From Rhodobacter sp. NTK016B (lineage in GTDB: Bacteria > Pseudomonadota > Alphaproteobacteria > Rhodobacterales > Rhodobacteraceae): DNA of 64,000 bases. A program made the translations under genes and the position numbers. The notes below the pieces were generated by a model. It was not told the DNA's origin and did not search any database. It saw nothing but the letters and a program-made list of their open reading frames with translations. Positions 46,770 through 56,707 of this stretch are shown in pieces. Positions within the stretch are counted from its first letter, which is position 1, and every line of letters starts with the position of its first letter. Location: the NCBI RefSeq assembly GCF_017303295.1, contig NZ_JAFKOK010000019.1, positions 1 to 64,000 on the forward strand, given 5' to 3'.

Positions 46770-47462
46770 ATGACGACCCAGACCGGCCCTACGAAACCCC
46801 TGCTTGCCGTTCCGCGCCCGACGTTTCTGAGCCGGTTCGCGGCGCGGATCGCGGGCCATGCGCTGGTGCTGTTCGCCCGTGCGATCACGGCGGTGCATGC
46901 CGAATGGCGCGGCGTTGCGCCCGCGCCAAGACAGCGGGTCTATTTCGCCAACCATGTCTCGAATGCCGACATGCCGATGATCTGGACCGTGCTGCCGCCG
47001 CATCTGCGCAAGCAGACGCGCCCGGTTGCGGCGGCGGATTACTGGCTGACCTCGCGCCTGCGCGCCTTTGCCGGGGCCGGGATTTTTCGCGCAGTGCTGA
47101 TCGACCGGCGGCCCGAGACCCGCAGCGACGATCCGATGGCGGCGATCAATCAGGCGCTGGATGACGGGGCCTCGCTCATCATCTTCCCCGAGGGGCTGCG
47201 CAATCAGGGGCCCGAGCCGTTGCAGAAGTTCAAATCGGGCCTCTACAACATCGCGCGGTCGCATCCGCAGGTCGAGCTTGTGCCGACATGGATCGCCAAT
47301 CTCAATTCCGTCATGCCCAAGGGCGAGGTCATCCCGCTGCCGCTGATGTGTTCGATCATTTTCGGCGAGCCGGTGGCGGCGCGTGACGGCGAAGAGCGGC
47401 GCGACTTTCTCGACCGCGCGGCGGCCGCGCTTCTGGCGCTGAAACCCGAGGACCCGGAATGA
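46770..47462 (+). CDS. 1-acyl-sn-glycerol-3-phosphate acyltransferase (PlsC-like)
   Basis: The 230-aa acyltransferase has the NHx4D motif as NHVSNAD, and FPEGLRNQG, the FPEG(T) substrate motif. It transfers acyl groups to lysophosphatidate at the membrane. It overlaps a CdsA-like gene by ATGA. The pair thus covers two consecutive phospholipid steps. Genomes usually have another main plsC elsewhere, so this may be a paralogue. The ATG at 46770 was preferred over the upstream extension for family fit. Confidence 0.87.
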   Translation: MTTQTGPTKPLLAVPRPTFLSRFAARIAGHALVLFARAITAVHAEWRGVAPAPRQRVYFANHVSNADMPMIWTVLPPHLRKQTRPVAAADYWLTSRLRAFAGAGIFRAVLIDRRPETRSDDPMAAINQALDDGASLIIFPEGLRNQGPEPLQKFKSGLYNIARSHPQVELVPTWIANLNSVMPKGEVIPLPLMCSIIFGEPVAARDGEERRDFLDRAAAALLALKPEDPE

Positions 47463-48412
47463 GTCCGATCCTGAAAGACATCGCGCTTCTGGCGCTGGGA
47501 ACCGGGCTGGTCCTGCTGACGGTGACGATCATCGGCGAGCAGATGCGCCGACGGCGCCCGGCCTCGGATCCTGGCGTCGAGATCTTCATGGCCCGTGTCG
47601 ACAGCTGGTGGGCGATGGCGATCACCTTCACGCTCGCCATGCTGGCGGGCCGCTGGGCGGTGATCCTGATCTTCGCCATCGCCTCGTTCGCGGCCTTGCG
47701 CGAATTCTTCACCTATTCCGCGCGCACCAAGGCCGACCACCTGTCGCTGGCCATCGCCTTTTACCTGCTGTTGCCCGCGCAATTCCTGTTCGTCTATTTC
47801 GACATGCAGCGGCTCTTTGCCGTGTTCATCCCGGTCTATGCTTTCCTGCTTCTGCCCTTCGTCGCGGTGCTGCGGGGGTCAACCGAGCGTTTCCTGCGCC
47901 GGGTGTCGGAAACCCAGTGGGGGCTGATGATCGCGGTATTCTGTCTCAGCCATATCCCCGCGCTGATGTGGCTGGAACTGCCCGGCCCCGACGGTGCGGC
48001 AACCGGGCGGGGAATGCTGTTGATCGCGTTTCTGGTGCTTGTGGTGCAGGCGGGCGATCTGGCCGACTTCCATATCGGCCGCCGTTTCGGGTACCGGCAG
48101 ATCGCGCCCGGCCTGTCGCCCAAGACATGGGCGGGCGCGCTTGGCGGCATGGCGGTGGCGGGCGCGATGGGGATGATCCTGTCATGGGTTACGCCCTTTG
48201 GCCCGCTGGGGGCGGCGGCGATGGCGATGGTCGCCTCGGCCTCGGGGCAGATCGGCAACCTTGTGCTGCGCGCGATCAAGCGCGACCGGGGGTTGCGCGA
48301 CTGGTCGCATCTGATCCCCGGTCAGGGCGGCTTTCTCGATCAGCTCGACAGTGTGATCTTTGCCGCGCCTGCCTTCTTTCACCTGACCCGGCTGTGGTGG
48401 ATGACGGCCTGA
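47459..48412 (+). CDS. Phosphatidate cytidylyltransferase (CdsA-like)
   Basis: The 317-aa integral membrane protein has about eight helices and the signature region LSPKTWAGALGGM followed by GQIGNLVLRAIKRDRGLRDW and PGQGGFLDQLDS, matching the CTP-transferase family that makes CDP-diacylglycerol. It is coupled to the PlsC-like gene. The combination resembles plsC-cdsA-like pairs seen apart from the main cdsA-dxr cluster. Confidence 0.88.
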   Translation: MSPILKDIALLALGTGLVLLTVTIIGEQMRRRRPASDPGVEIFMARVDSWWAMAITFTLAMLAGRWAVILIFAIASFAALREFFTYSARTKADHLSLAIAFYLLLPAQFLFVYFDMQRLFAVFIPVYAFLLLPFVAVLRGSTERFLRRVSETQWGLMIAVFCLSHIPALMWLELPGPDGAATGRGMLLIAFLVLVVQAGDLADFHIGRRFGYRQIAPGLSPKTWAGALGGMAVAGAMGMILSWVTPFGPLGAAAMAMVASASGQIGNLVLRAIKRDRGLRDWSHLIPGQGGFLDQLDSVIFAAPAFFHLTRLWWMTA

Positions 48413-48500
48413 GCCCCCTCGCCCGCGACTGCCCCCACGTTTCCCTTGCCGCCGGGGCGCGCGGCTGGCAGCCTTCGCGCCAAAGCAGCAGGGGGCCATC

Positions 48501-49298
48501 ATGAGCGAAGACCGCGTCATCATCAGCATCGAGGACGGCATCGCCGAGGTCACGCTGAACCGACCCGAAAAGCTCAACGCCTTCGACACCGCGATGTTCG
48601 AAGCCGTGGCCGCCGCGGGCGAGCGGCTGATGGACGAGCCGGATCTGCGCGCGGTGGTGCTGACGGGGGCCGGACGGGCCTTTTGCGCGGGCATAGACAC
48701 GAAGATGCTGATGGAATTTGCCGCCGATCTCGACACGCTGCGCCAAGAGATCGTCACCCCGCCGCGCGGACGCGCCGCGAACCGGTTCCAGCAGCCCTGC
48801 ACGATCTGGGCCGATCTGCCGGTGCCGGTGATCGCCGCGCTGCACGGTGTTACCTTCGGCGCGGGGATGCAGCTTGCCCTCGGGGCCGACCTGCGCATCG
48901 CCGCCAAGGACACGCAGCTGTCGATCATGGAAACCCGCTGGGGCCTGATCCCGGATATGGGGCTGACCAAGCTGTTGCCCGGCGTGATGCGGGCCGATCA
49001 GGCGCTCGACATGATCCTGTCCGCGCGTGTCGTCGAAGGCCCCGAGGCGCAGGAGCTGGGCCTTGTCACCCGCGTCGCCGAGGATCCGCTGGCTGCAGCC
49101 CGCGACACCGCGCGCGCCATTGCCGGGCGCAGCCCCGAAGCGGTGCGCGGCGCCAAGGAACTGGTGCGCGCGGCGTGGCCCGGCGACGACCAGAACCTTG
49201 CGCTGGAAGCCCGCCTTCAGGCCGCGATCATCGGCTCGGCCAACCAGATGGAAGCGGTCGTGGCCGGGATGCAGAAGCGCCCGCCGAAATTCTCGTAA
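48501..49298 (+). CDS. Enoyl-CoA hydratase/isomerase (crotonase) family protein
   Basis: The 265-aa crotonase has the CoA oxyanion-hole segments AGRAFCAGIDTKM and HGVTFGAGMQLALGADLRIA. The usual first catalytic Glu (GCELA position) is Gln124, while the second, Glu144, is kept (MSIMET-like context SIMETRWGLIPDMG). The GAGG after it is replaced by DMGL. Loss of one Glu suggests isomerase, hydrolase or another activity rather than classical hydratase. Confidence 0.85.
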   Translation: MSEDRVIISIEDGIAEVTLNRPEKLNAFDTAMFEAVAAAGERLMDEPDLRAVVLTGAGRAFCAGIDTKMLMEFAADLDTLRQEIVTPPRGRAANRFQQPCTIWADLPVPVIAALHGVTFGAGMQLALGADLRIAAKDTQLSIMETRWGLIPDMGLTKLLPGVMRADQALDMILSARVVEGPEAQELGLVTRVAEDPLAAARDTARAIAGRSPEAVRGAKELVRAAWPGDDQNLALEARLQAAIIGSANQMEAVVAGMQKRPPKFS

Positions 49299-49407
49299 GC
49301 GGGGCAGTAAGGCCCTCAAACAGACCCTGTGATCGGTAACGGCGAGGGGTGTTCTGTAACACTTCCTCTGCTAGGGTTCCCGGGCGGAACGAACCCGGAG
49401 GAACGCC

Positions 49408-51021
49408 ATGCTGTCGCGGCTGCTGAGATACCTGACCTTTACCCTGTGCATTGTGATGACACTGGTATCGGTCGCGCTGATTCCGGTCTCGGCTTGGTTC
49501 GTGCTGCTTGTCTTGCTGTTCGGCGCGCTGACCGCGCTGGGTGTCCACGACATGATGCAGGTCAACCACGCGATCCTGCGCAATTACCCGGTGCTGGGGC
49601 ACATGCGCTATCTGTTCGAGATGATCCGCCCCGAGATCCGGCAATACCTGCTGGAAGACGACGACGCCGAGGTCCCCTTCTCGCGCGAGGATCGCAATAT
49701 CGTCTACCAGCGCGCCAAGAATGTCGAAGACAAGCGCCCTTTCGGCACCAAGGAAGCGGTCTATGGCAGCGGCTATATGTGGCTGACCCATTCGATCCGG
49801 CCCAAGAAGATCGAAAATTCCGATTTCCGCATCAAGGTCGGCGGCCCCGATTGCAAACAGCCCTACGACCTGTCGATCTACAACATCTCGGCGATGAGCT
49901 TCGGTGCGCTCTCGGCCAATGCGATCCTTGCGCTCAACAAGGGCGCGAAAATGCAGGGTTTCGCACATGACACCGGCGAAGGCGGGATCTCGCGCTATCA
50001 CCGCGAGGGCGGCGGCGACCTGATCTGGGAAATCGGCACCGGCTATTTCGGTTGCCGCACCGATGACGGCCGCTTCGATCCCGACAAGTTCTCCAAGGCC
50101 TCGGCCGATCCGCAGGTCAAGATGATCGAGCTGAAACTCAGCCAGGGCGCGAAACCCGGTCAGGGCGGCATCCTGCCCGCCGCCAAGATCACGCCCGAGA
50201 TCGCCGAAGCGCGCGGCGTGCCGATGGGCGTCGATTGCCACTCGCCCGATGCGCATAACGCGTTCAGCACCCCGATTGAGATGATGGAATTCATCGCCCG
50301 CCTGCGCGATCTGTCGGGCGGCAAACCCACCGGATTCAAGCTGTGCCTCGGCCACCGCCGGGAATTCATGTGCATCGTCAAGGCGATGCTGAAAACCGGC
50401 ATCACCCCCGATTTCATCGTCGTCGACGGCAAGGAAGGCGGCACCGGCGCCGCCCCGCTGGAATTCGCCAATCACATGGGCATGCCGCTGACCGAGGGGC
50501 TGACCTTCGTGCATAACGCGCTCAGGGGCGCGGGGCTGCGCGACCGCGTGAAGATCGGCGCTTCGGGCAAGCTGATCCATGCCTTCGACATCGCCAAGGC
50601 GCTGGCGATGGGGGCCGACTGGGCCAATTCTGCGCGCGGCTTCATGTTCTCGATCGGCTGCATTCAGGCGCAGGCCTGCCATACCAACCATTGCCCGACC
50701 GGCGTCGCCACGCAGGACCCGCAACGCTCGCGCGCGCTGGTCGTCGGCGACAAGGCGCAGCGCGTGGCGAGCTTCCATCGCAACACGATGAAGGCGCTCG
50801 GCGACATGGCCGGCGCGGCGGGGCTCACGCATCCGTCGGATTTCCTGCCCTGGCACCTGATGATGCGCGAGAACGACCGCGAGATGGTCACCGGGCAAGA
50901 GGTCTTCCCCTATATGCCCGAAGGCTTCCTGCTGCGGGAGGAAGAGGACCGCTTCGGCTATATCAAGCGCTGGCGTCGCGCCTCGGCCGACAGTTTCGAC
51001 CCGTTCGACGAGGGGGTCTGA
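49408..51021 (+). CDS. FMN-binding glutamate synthase family protein
   Basis: The 537-aa protein has two N-terminal membrane helices (residues ~10-50) and a C-terminal GltS alpha2-like FMN barrel: AMSFGALSANAILALNKGA, GGGDLIWEIGTGYFGCR, LKLSQGAKPGQGGILP, DGKEGGTGAAP and the cysteine motif GCIQAQACHTNHCPTGVATQ. It lacks the glutamine amidotransferase domain, so it is not complete glutamate synthase. Its physiological substrate is unknown. GGAGG is before the ATG. Confidence 0.9.
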   Translation: MLSRLLRYLTFTLCIVMTLVSVALIPVSAWFVLLVLLFGALTALGVHDMMQVNHAILRNYPVLGHMRYLFEMIRPEIRQYLLEDDDAEVPFSREDRNIVYQRAKNVEDKRPFGTKEAVYGSGYMWLTHSIRPKKIENSDFRIKVGGPDCKQPYDLSIYNISAMSFGALSANAILALNKGAKMQGFAHDTGEGGISRYHREGGGDLIWEIGTGYFGCRTDDGRFDPDKFSKASADPQVKMIELKLSQGAKPGQGGILPAAKITPEIAEARGVPMGVDCHSPDAHNAFSTPIEMMEFIARLRDLSGGKPTGFKLCLGHRREFMCIVKAMLKTGITPDFIVVDGKEGGTGAAPLEFANHMGMPLTEGLTFVHNALRGAGLRDRVKIGASGKLIHAFDIAKALAMGADWANSARGFMFSIGCIQAQACHTNHCPTGVATQDPQRSRALVVGDKAQRVASFHRNTMKALGDMAGAAGLTHPSDFLPWHLMMRENDREMVTGQEVFPYMPEGFLLREEEDRFGYIKRWRRASADSFDPFDEGV

Positions 51022-51057
51022 GGAAGCGAGAGGGCCCTGCCCCCTCGTGCTCCCCCG

Positions 51058-51147
51058 CCAAGGGGGCTGTCTGCCCCCCCGATCAGAAAGCCAAGGGGGC
51101 TGTCTGCCCCCTTGGGAACCCCCGAGAGTATTTAAAACAAAGTGAAG
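51058..51147 (+). repeat. Intergenic repeat element, copy 2
   Basis: CCAAGGGGGCTGTCTGCCCCC occurs at 51059-51078 (approximately) and again at 51091-51111, each able to form a hairpin. The core CCCCCGAGAGTATTT then runs from 51119, followed by CAAAGTGAAG to 51147. It fills most of the 51022-51187 gap before rimO. Confidence 0.6.
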
Positions 51148-51187
51148 GGGGCTTTGCGGCGCGGGGCATGAAGCGTATATGCCCGCC

Positions 51188-52564
51188 ATGACCCAGAACC
51201 CGCCCAGCCTCCGCCCAGACCTTGCGCCCCGCGCGCTGATCCAGGACGCGCCGCGTGACGGCCAGCCGACCATCGGCATGGTCAGTCTCGGCTGCCCCAA
51301 GGCGCTGGTGGACAGCGAACGTATCCTTACCCGCCTGCGCGCCGAAGGCTACGCGATCAGCCCCGATTACGCGGGCGCCGATGCGGTGATCGTCAATACC
51401 TGCGGCTTTCTCGACAGCGCCAAGGCCGAGAGCCTTGAGGCGATCGGCGAGGCACTGCGCGAGAATGGCAAGGTGATCGTCACCGGCTGTCTTGGCGCCG
51501 AGCCCGACTATATCACCGGCGCGCATCCCAAGGTGATGGCGGTGACCGGGCCGCACCAATACGAGCAGGTGCTGGATGCCGTCCACGGCGCGGTGCCGCC
51601 CGCGCCCGATCCTTTCGTCGACCTGCTGCCCGCCTCGGGCATCAAGCTGACGCCCCGGCATTTCAGTTATCTGAAGATCTCCGAGGGCTGCAATCACAAG
51701 TGCAAATTCTGCATCATCCCCGACATGCGCGGGCGTCTGGTCAGCCGCCCTGCCCATGCGGTGATCCGCGAGGCCGAGAAACTGGTCGAGGCCGGGGTGA
51801 AGGAACTTCTGGTCATCAGTCAGGACACCTCGGCCTACGGGGTCGACATCAAACACGCCGAGGCACGCGGCCACCGGGCGCATATCACCGATCTGGCGCG
51901 CGATCTCGGCAGCCTGGGCGCCTGGGTGCGGCTGCATTACGTTTATCCCTATCCGCATGTGCGCGACCTGATCCCGCTGATGGCCGAGGGGCTGGTGCTG
52001 CCCTATCTCGACATCCCCTTTCAGCACGCGCATCCCGATACGCTGAAACGCATGGCCCGCCCCGCGGCGGCGGCGAAAACGCTCGACGAGATCGCCCGCT
52101 GGCGCGCGGATTGTCCCGAGATCGTTCTGCGCTCGACCTTCATCGTCGGCTATCCCGGCGAGACCGAGGAAGAGTTCCAGACGCTGCTCGACTGGCTCGA
52201 CGAAGCGCAGCTCGACCGCGTCGGGTGCTTCCAGTACGAAGATGTCGCAGGCGCGCGCTCGAACGCGCTGCCCGACCACGTTGCGCCCGAGCTGAAGCAG
52301 GAACGCTGGGAGCGGTTCATGGAAAAGGCGCAGGCGATCTCCGAGGCCAAGCTGGCGGCCAAGGTCGGCTCGGTGCAGGAGGTGATCGTCGATGCGGTGG
52401 ACGAGGAAGGCGCGACCTGCCGGACCAAGGCCGATGCACCCGAGATCGACGGCAATCTCTTCATCGATGAGGACTTCGACGGCCTGCAGCCTGGTGATAT
52501 CGTAAAAGTGGAAGTGGACGAAGCGTCCGACTACGATCTCTGGGGCACTTTGTTGGAAAAGTGA
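51188..52564 (+). CDS. rimO: Ribosomal protein S12 methylthiotransferase RimO
   Basis: The 458-aa radical-SAM methylthiotransferase has the UPF0004 domain ([17 protein letters not shown]; further Cys in [11 protein letters not shown] and [11 protein letters not shown], ligands of one 4Fe-4S cluster), then the radical-SAM motif CNHKCKFC, and a C-terminal TRAM domain ([16 protein letters not shown] onwards). It methylthiolates Asp of ribosomal protein S12. The ATG at 51188 fits the family start; another ATG at 51179 adds three residues. Confidence 0.95.
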   Translation: MTQNPPSLRPDLAPRALIQDAPRDGQPTIGMVSLGCPKALVDSERILTRLRAEGYAISPDYAGADAVIVNTCGFLDSAKAESLEAIGEALRENGKVIVTGCLGAEPDYITGAHPKVMAVTGPHQYEQVLDAVHGAVPPAPDPFVDLLPASGIKLTPRHFSYLKISEGCNHKCKFCIIPDMRGRLVSRPAHAVIREAEKLVEAGVKELLVISQDTSAYGVDIKHAEARGHRAHITDLARDLGSLGAWVRLHYVYPYPHVRDLIPLMAEGLVLPYLDIPFQHAHPDTLKRMARPAAAAKTLDEIARWRADCPEIVLRSTFIVGYPGETEEEFQTLLDWLDEAQLDRVGCFQYEDVAGARSNALPDHVAPELKQERWERFMEKAQAISEAKLAAKVGSVQEVIVDAVDEEGATCRTKADAPEIDGNLFIDEDFDGLQPGDIVKVEVDEASDYDLWGTLLEK

Positions 52565-52567
52565 TAG

Positions 52568-53434
52568 TCAGCGCGGCAGCCTGAACGTCAGATATTCATC
52601 GATCAGCGCGGCGACCTGCGCAGGCTCCTGATGGCAGATCCAGTGATCGGCCTCCTTGATCCGGCGGATGGTTAGATCCGGGCAATAGGCCTCCAGCCCG
52701 TCCAGACAGGCGGGCAGCAGCGCCGTGTCCCGCTCGCCCCAGATCACCAGATGTGGCAGAGGCACGCGCCCGACCGCGACCGGCAGGGGCGGCAGCGCCA
52801 TCGGCTGGCCGGGTCGGGCCACGACGAGGGGCGAGGCGCGATACCAGTTGAGCATGCCTGTCAGCCGCCCCGGCCGCGCCCATTCGCGACGATAGGCGTC
52901 CAGCACCGGCCCCGACAGCCAGCGCATATCCATCTTTGCGGCAAAGAGGCGGCGCAGGCCCTCGAACCCGTCCGCGGATAGCCGCGCTTCCGAGCCCGGA
53001 TCGCGCAGGTAGTCGATATAGGCCGAAGCCTGCGACTGCGCCCCGCCCTTGGCCAGTTCGCGCTGGAATGGACCGGGATGCACACCGTTCACCACGATCA
53101 GCGCCGAAATCAGTTCGGGCCGCCGCATCGCCAGCGCGTAGCCCACCGCCGCGCCCCAGTCATGCGCCACGACCGGCACCGGCGCGCCCAGCGCCTCGAT
53201 CAGCGCCGCCATATCCGCGACCAGATGCTTCGCGCGGTAGGCCTCGACACCGTCGGGCGTCCAGCTCTGGCCATAGCCGCGCTGATCGGGGGCGATGCAC
53301 TGCCAGCCCGGCAGATGCGCGGCCACCTCGGCCCAGGCGCCGCCATATTCGGGAAATCCGTGCAGCATCAACAAGGGCGGCGCTGCCGGATCGCCCCAGC
53401 GATGCAGATGAAAGGGCCGTCCGTTCAGTTCCAT
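52568..53434 (-). CDS. Alpha/beta hydrolase, epoxide-hydrolase/dehalogenase-like
   Basis: The 288-aa hydrolase has the oxyanion segment LMLHGFPEYGGAW, the nucleophile elbow VVAHDWGAAVGYAL, with Asp as nucleophile as in epoxide hydrolases and haloalkane dehalogenases, and the C-terminal His in KEADHWICHQEPAQV. The substrate is not assignable. It is convergent with rimO (3-bp gap). Confidence 0.88.
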   Translation of the reverse strand: MELNGRPFHLHRWGDPAAPPLLMLHGFPEYGGAWAEVAAHLPGWQCIAPDQRGYGQSWTPDGVEAYRAKHLVADMAALIEALGAPVPVVAHDWGAAVGYALAMRRPELISALIVVNGVHPGPFQRELAKGGAQSQASAYIDYLRDPGSEARLSADGFEGLRRLFAAKMDMRWLSGPVLDAYRREWARPGRLTGMLNWYRASPLVVARPGQPMALPPLPVAVGRVPLPHLVIWGERDTALLPACLDGLEAYCPDLTIRRIKEADHWICHQEPAQVAALIDEYLTFRLPR

Positions 53435-53680
53435 GCCGCCGTGTCCCCCTGCATCCTATTCCCGGCCACCCTTGCAAAACACCTGTCGGACAAACCGGCC
53501 GCGACACGCCATTTCACACCCCGGTTGCGGTCAAACTTGCCCCCTAACGCCCCGCGCGGGCAAGCATTGATCGCGGCGCGACATCCCCCGGGACAGGGCC
53601 GCCCGCCGCCACCTCAAGTTCTGACTTGCGCCCTGCGCGCGAGCCGGACACTCTGCGCCCCCAAGCCACAGGAGCCCCCG

Positions 53681-53974
53681 ATGCCCAAAGCCTATTGGGT
53701 CGCGCATGTCGATGTCGACGACCCCGAGATCTATGCCCAATACCGTGCCGCCAATGCCGTGGCCTTCGAGAAATACGGCGCGCGGTTCATCGTGCGGGGC
53801 GGGCCGCAGACACAATGCGAAGGACACAGCCGCGCGCGCACGGTGGTGATCGAATTCCCCGATCTGACCACCGCGACCGCCTGTTTCGACAGCCCCGAAT
53901 ATCAGGCGGCCAAGGCGATCCGCGACCCGATCTCGTTCGCCGATATGGTGATCGTCGAAGGGTATGAGGGCTAG
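53681..53974 (+). CDS. DUF1330 domain-containing protein
   Basis: The 97-aa ferredoxin-like dimeric alpha/beta-barrel protein matches DUF1330: KAYWVAHVDVDDPEIYAQYR, YGARFIVRGGPQTQCEG, and the final FDSPEYQAAKAIRD. ACAGGAGCCCCCG precedes the ATG. The function is unknown. Confidence 0.9.
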   Translation: MPKAYWVAHVDVDDPEIYAQYRAANAVAFEKYGARFIVRGGPQTQCEGHSRARTVVIEFPDLTTATACFDSPEYQAAKAIRDPISFADMVIVEGYEG

Positions 53975-54029
53975 CAAAGCGCCCGCCCGCGCCCTATACC
54001 GACCCCGTTCCAGCGACGGATGAGAGCCC

Positions 54030-54617
54030 ATGCGCAGCGCCACGATCACCCGCAAAACCGCCGAGACCGACATTTCGGTCACCGTCGATCTCGACGGCAG
54101 CGGCAGCTATGACAACCAGACCGGCGTGGGCTTTTTCGACCACATGCTCGATCAGCTCGCCCGCCACGCGCTGATCGACATGACGATCCGCGCCGATGGC
54201 GATCTGCATATCGACGACCACCACACGGTCGAGGATACCGGCATCGCGCTGGGTCAGGCGCTGGCCAAGGCGCTTGGCGACAAACGCGGGATCCGGCGCT
54301 ATGGCGAATGCACCCTGCCGATGGACGACGCGCAGGTGAAATGCGCGCTCGACCTGTCAGGGCGGCCGTTCCTGATCTGGAATTGCGAGATCCCGACGCA
54401 GAAGATCGGCACCTTCGACACCGAGCTTGTACGCGAGTTCTTTCAGGCACTGTCAACGCATGGCGGCATCACGCTGCATGTCGACAAAGTGCATGGCTTC
54501 AACAGCCACCACATCGCCGAAGCGGCCTTCAAGGCCGTGGCGCGGGCCCTGCGCGCGGCGGTCGAGATCGATCCGCGCAAGGCCGACGCCGTGCCGTCGA
54601 CCAAAGGGACGCTCTGA
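54030..54617 (+). CDS. hisB: Imidazoleglycerol-phosphate dehydratase
   Basis: The 195-aa HisB (monofunctional) catalyses the sixth step of histidine synthesis. It has the metal-binding His repeats [16 protein letters not shown] and [16 protein letters not shown], and a second copy in [19 protein letters not shown]. It is followed 67 bp later by hisH. Confidence 0.96.
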   Translation: MRSATITRKTAETDISVTVDLDGSGSYDNQTGVGFFDHMLDQLARHALIDMTIRADGDLHIDDHHTVEDTGIALGQALAKALGDKRGIRRYGECTLPMDDAQVKCALDLSGRPFLIWNCEIPTQKIGTFDTELVREFFQALSTHGGITLHVDKVHGFNSHHIAEAAFKAVARALRAAVEIDPRKADAVPSTKGTL

Positions 54618-54684
54618 TCCCATGGTGCTGGACGAGGTGCGGCACCTGCGATAGGGAAGCCCCGGATCAAGGGGTTGTACCGCT

Positions 54685-55323
54685 ATGCTCACCGTTCTTG
54701 TCGATTACGAATCCGGCAATCTGCACTCGGCTCAGAAAGCCTTCGAGCGGATGGCACGCGACGTGGATGGCGGCGAGGTTCTGGTCACCAACCGCCCCGA
54801 GGACGTGCTGCGCGCCGACCGCGTGGTGCTGCCCGGAGACGGAGCCTTTCCCGCCTGCAAACGCGAGCTGATGGCCGTGACCGGCATGGTCGAGGCCCTG
54901 ACCGAAGCGGTGCTGAAGGACGGCAAGCCGTTCCTCGGCATCTGCGTCGGGATGCAGCTTCTGGCAACCGCCGGCCATGAATACGAAGAAACGCCGGGTC
55001 TGGGCTGGATCCCCGGCGACGTGGTACGCATCACCCCGTCCGAGCCGTCGATGAAGGTCCCGCATATGGGCTGGAACGACATGGTCATCGACCGCCCGCA
55101 TCCGGTGCTGGACGGGCTGAAGACCGGCGACCACGCTTATTTCGTCCATTCCTACCGCTTCGAGGTCGCCGAGCAGGCCGATCTGTTGGCGCATGTCGAT
55201 TACGGCGGGCCAGTGACAGCGATCATCGGGCGCGACAACGTGCTGGGCACCCAGTTCCACCCCGAGAAGAGTCAGTCGGCGGGGCTTCGCCTGATCGGCA
55301 ATTTCCTGCGCTGGAAGCCCTGA
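54685..55323 (+). CDS. hisH: Imidazole glycerol phosphate synthase subunit HisH
   Basis: The 212-aa class I glutamine amidotransferase has the nucleophile motif [10 protein letters not shown] (Cys) and the His-Glu dyad in TQFHPEKSQ. It supplies ammonia to HisF. In relatives hisA and hisF usually follow; here a murA homologue follows instead. Confidence 0.95.
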   Translation: MLTVLVDYESGNLHSAQKAFERMARDVDGGEVLVTNRPEDVLRADRVVLPGDGAFPACKRELMAVTGMVEALTEAVLKDGKPFLGICVGMQLLATAGHEYEETPGLGWIPGDVVRITPSEPSMKVPHMGWNDMVIDRPHPVLDGLKTGDHAYFVHSYRFEVAEQADLLAHVDYGGPVTAIIGRDNVLGTQFHPEKSQSAGLRLIGNFLRWKP

Positions 55324-55396
55324 GCTTCACCGGAAAGTCGGTTCCCGTGAGCGCTTTGATTTGCTACTCCTCAGAAAAAATGAGGGGCACCGAGCA

Positions 55397-56707
55397 ATGG
55401 GCGTTTCACAGCCGCATGAACGGATTCAATACATCGTCGAGGGCGGTTTTTCGCTCTCGGGCGAGATCGAGCCTTCGGGCAACAAGAACGCCGCCCTGCC
55501 CATCGTGGCGGCGGCGCTGCTGACCGATGAGCGGGTCGAGCTGACCAATGTGCCGCGTATCCGCGATATCGAGGTGCTGGTCGAGCTGATCCAGTCAGTC
55601 GGGGCCGAGGCCAAGTGGCTGGGCCGTAACCATCTGGAAATTCACGCGAAAAGTCTGCGTCCGGCGGATCTGGACCCCGAGCTTTGCGCCCGTGTGCGCG
55701 CGTCGATCCTGCTGGCGGGCCCGATGCTGGCGCGCTGCGGCGAGGTCGAGCTGCCGCCGCCCGGCGGAGACGTGATCGGTCGGCGCCGGGTGGACACGCA
55801 TTTCCTTGCGCTGGAACAGCTGGGCGCGAAAATCACCACCAACGGGCATTACATCTTCCGCGCCGACGGCCTGACCGGCGCCGACGTGTTTCTGGATGAG
55901 CCGTCGGTCACCGCGACCGAGAACGCGCTTTGCGCGGCGGTCTGCGCAGAGGGCGAAACGATCCTGCGCAACTGCGCCTCGGAACCGCATGTGCAGGATC
56001 TGGCACTGTTTCTGAATGCGATGGGCGCGCGGATCGAGGGCATCGGCACCAACACGATGACCATCCATGGCGGCCAGAAATTGCATGGCTGCTCGCACCG
56101 GATCGGCACCGACCATATCGAGGTGGGCTCGCTCATCGGTCTGGCCGCGGTGACGAAATCCGAGATCACCATCAAGAATGCGGGCGTCGAGCATCTGCGC
56201 TCGACCCTGATGAATTTCGAGCGTCTGGGCATCCGCTGCCAGATCCGCGGCGACGACCTGTTCATCCCCGCCAAGCAAGAGATGAAGGTGCAGGCCGATT
56301 TCGGCGGGCATATCCCGACGATCTCGGACCAGCCCTGGCCCGCCTTCCCGGCGGATACGATGTCGATCGCCATCGTCACCGCGACACAATGCGAAGGCGT
56401 GGTAATGATGTTCGAGAAGATGTTCGAATCGCGCATGTTCTTTGTCGACAAGCTGATCGCCATGGGCGCGCGGATCGTGCTGTGCGACCCGCACCGCGCC
56501 ATTGTGGCCGGCAAATCGGAAATGCGCGGCTCGCGTCTGGAAAGCCCCGATATCCGCGCCGGGATGGCGATGCTGATCGCCGCGATGTGCGCCGAGGGGA
56601 CCTCGACCATCAACAACGCCCAGCAGATCGAGCGCGGCTACGAGCGTATCGACGAACGTCTGAACGCGATGGGCGCGAAAATCACGCGGGTTCCGGCGCG
56701 AACCTGA
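55397..56707 (+). CDS. murA: MurA-type UDP-GlcNAc enolpyruvyl transferase, catalytic Cys replaced by Asp
   Basis: The 436-aa protein has the whole MurA framework: SGNKNAALPIVAAALL (Lys22/Asn23 pair), IGRRRVD (Arg120 position), AFPADTMSI (Asp305 position), FESRMFFVDKL (Arg331 position), RGSRLESPDIRAG and RGYERIDERL. The catalytic loop, normally GGCxIGARPVD, reads GGDVIGRRRVD, so Asp125 stands where E. coli has Cys115. A Cys-to-Asp change there makes MurA active but insensitive to fosfomycin. In this order the main MurA usually retains Cys, so this is probably a second, divergent copy. An ATG at 55397 fits the family start; a TTG at 55361 is open. A strong hairpin terminator follows. Confidence 0.87.
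   Translation: MGVSQPHERIQYIVEGGFSLSGEIEPSGNKNAALPIVAAALLTDERVELTNVPRIRDIEVLVELIQSVGAEAKWLGRNHLEIHAKSLRPADLDPELCARVRASILLAGPMLARCGEVELPPPGGDVIGRRRVDTHFLALEQLGAKITTNGHYIFRADGLTGADVFLDEPSVTATENALCAAVCAEGETILRNCASEPHVQDLALFLNAMGARIEGIGTNTMTIHGGQKLHGCSHRIGTDHIEVGSLIGLAAVTKSEITIKNAGVEHLRSTLMNFERLGIRCQIRGDDLFIPAKQEMKVQADFGGHIPTISDQPWPAFPADTMSIAIVTATQCEGVVMMFEKMFESRMFFVDKLIAMGARIVLCDPHRAIVAGKSEMRGSRLESPDIRAGMAMLIAAMCAEGTSTINNAQQIERGYERIDERLNAMGAKITRVPART

Noticed and set aside
49228-51300. 690-aa minus-strand frame
   Set aside because: It is antisense to the GltS-like gene, which has strong conserved motifs.
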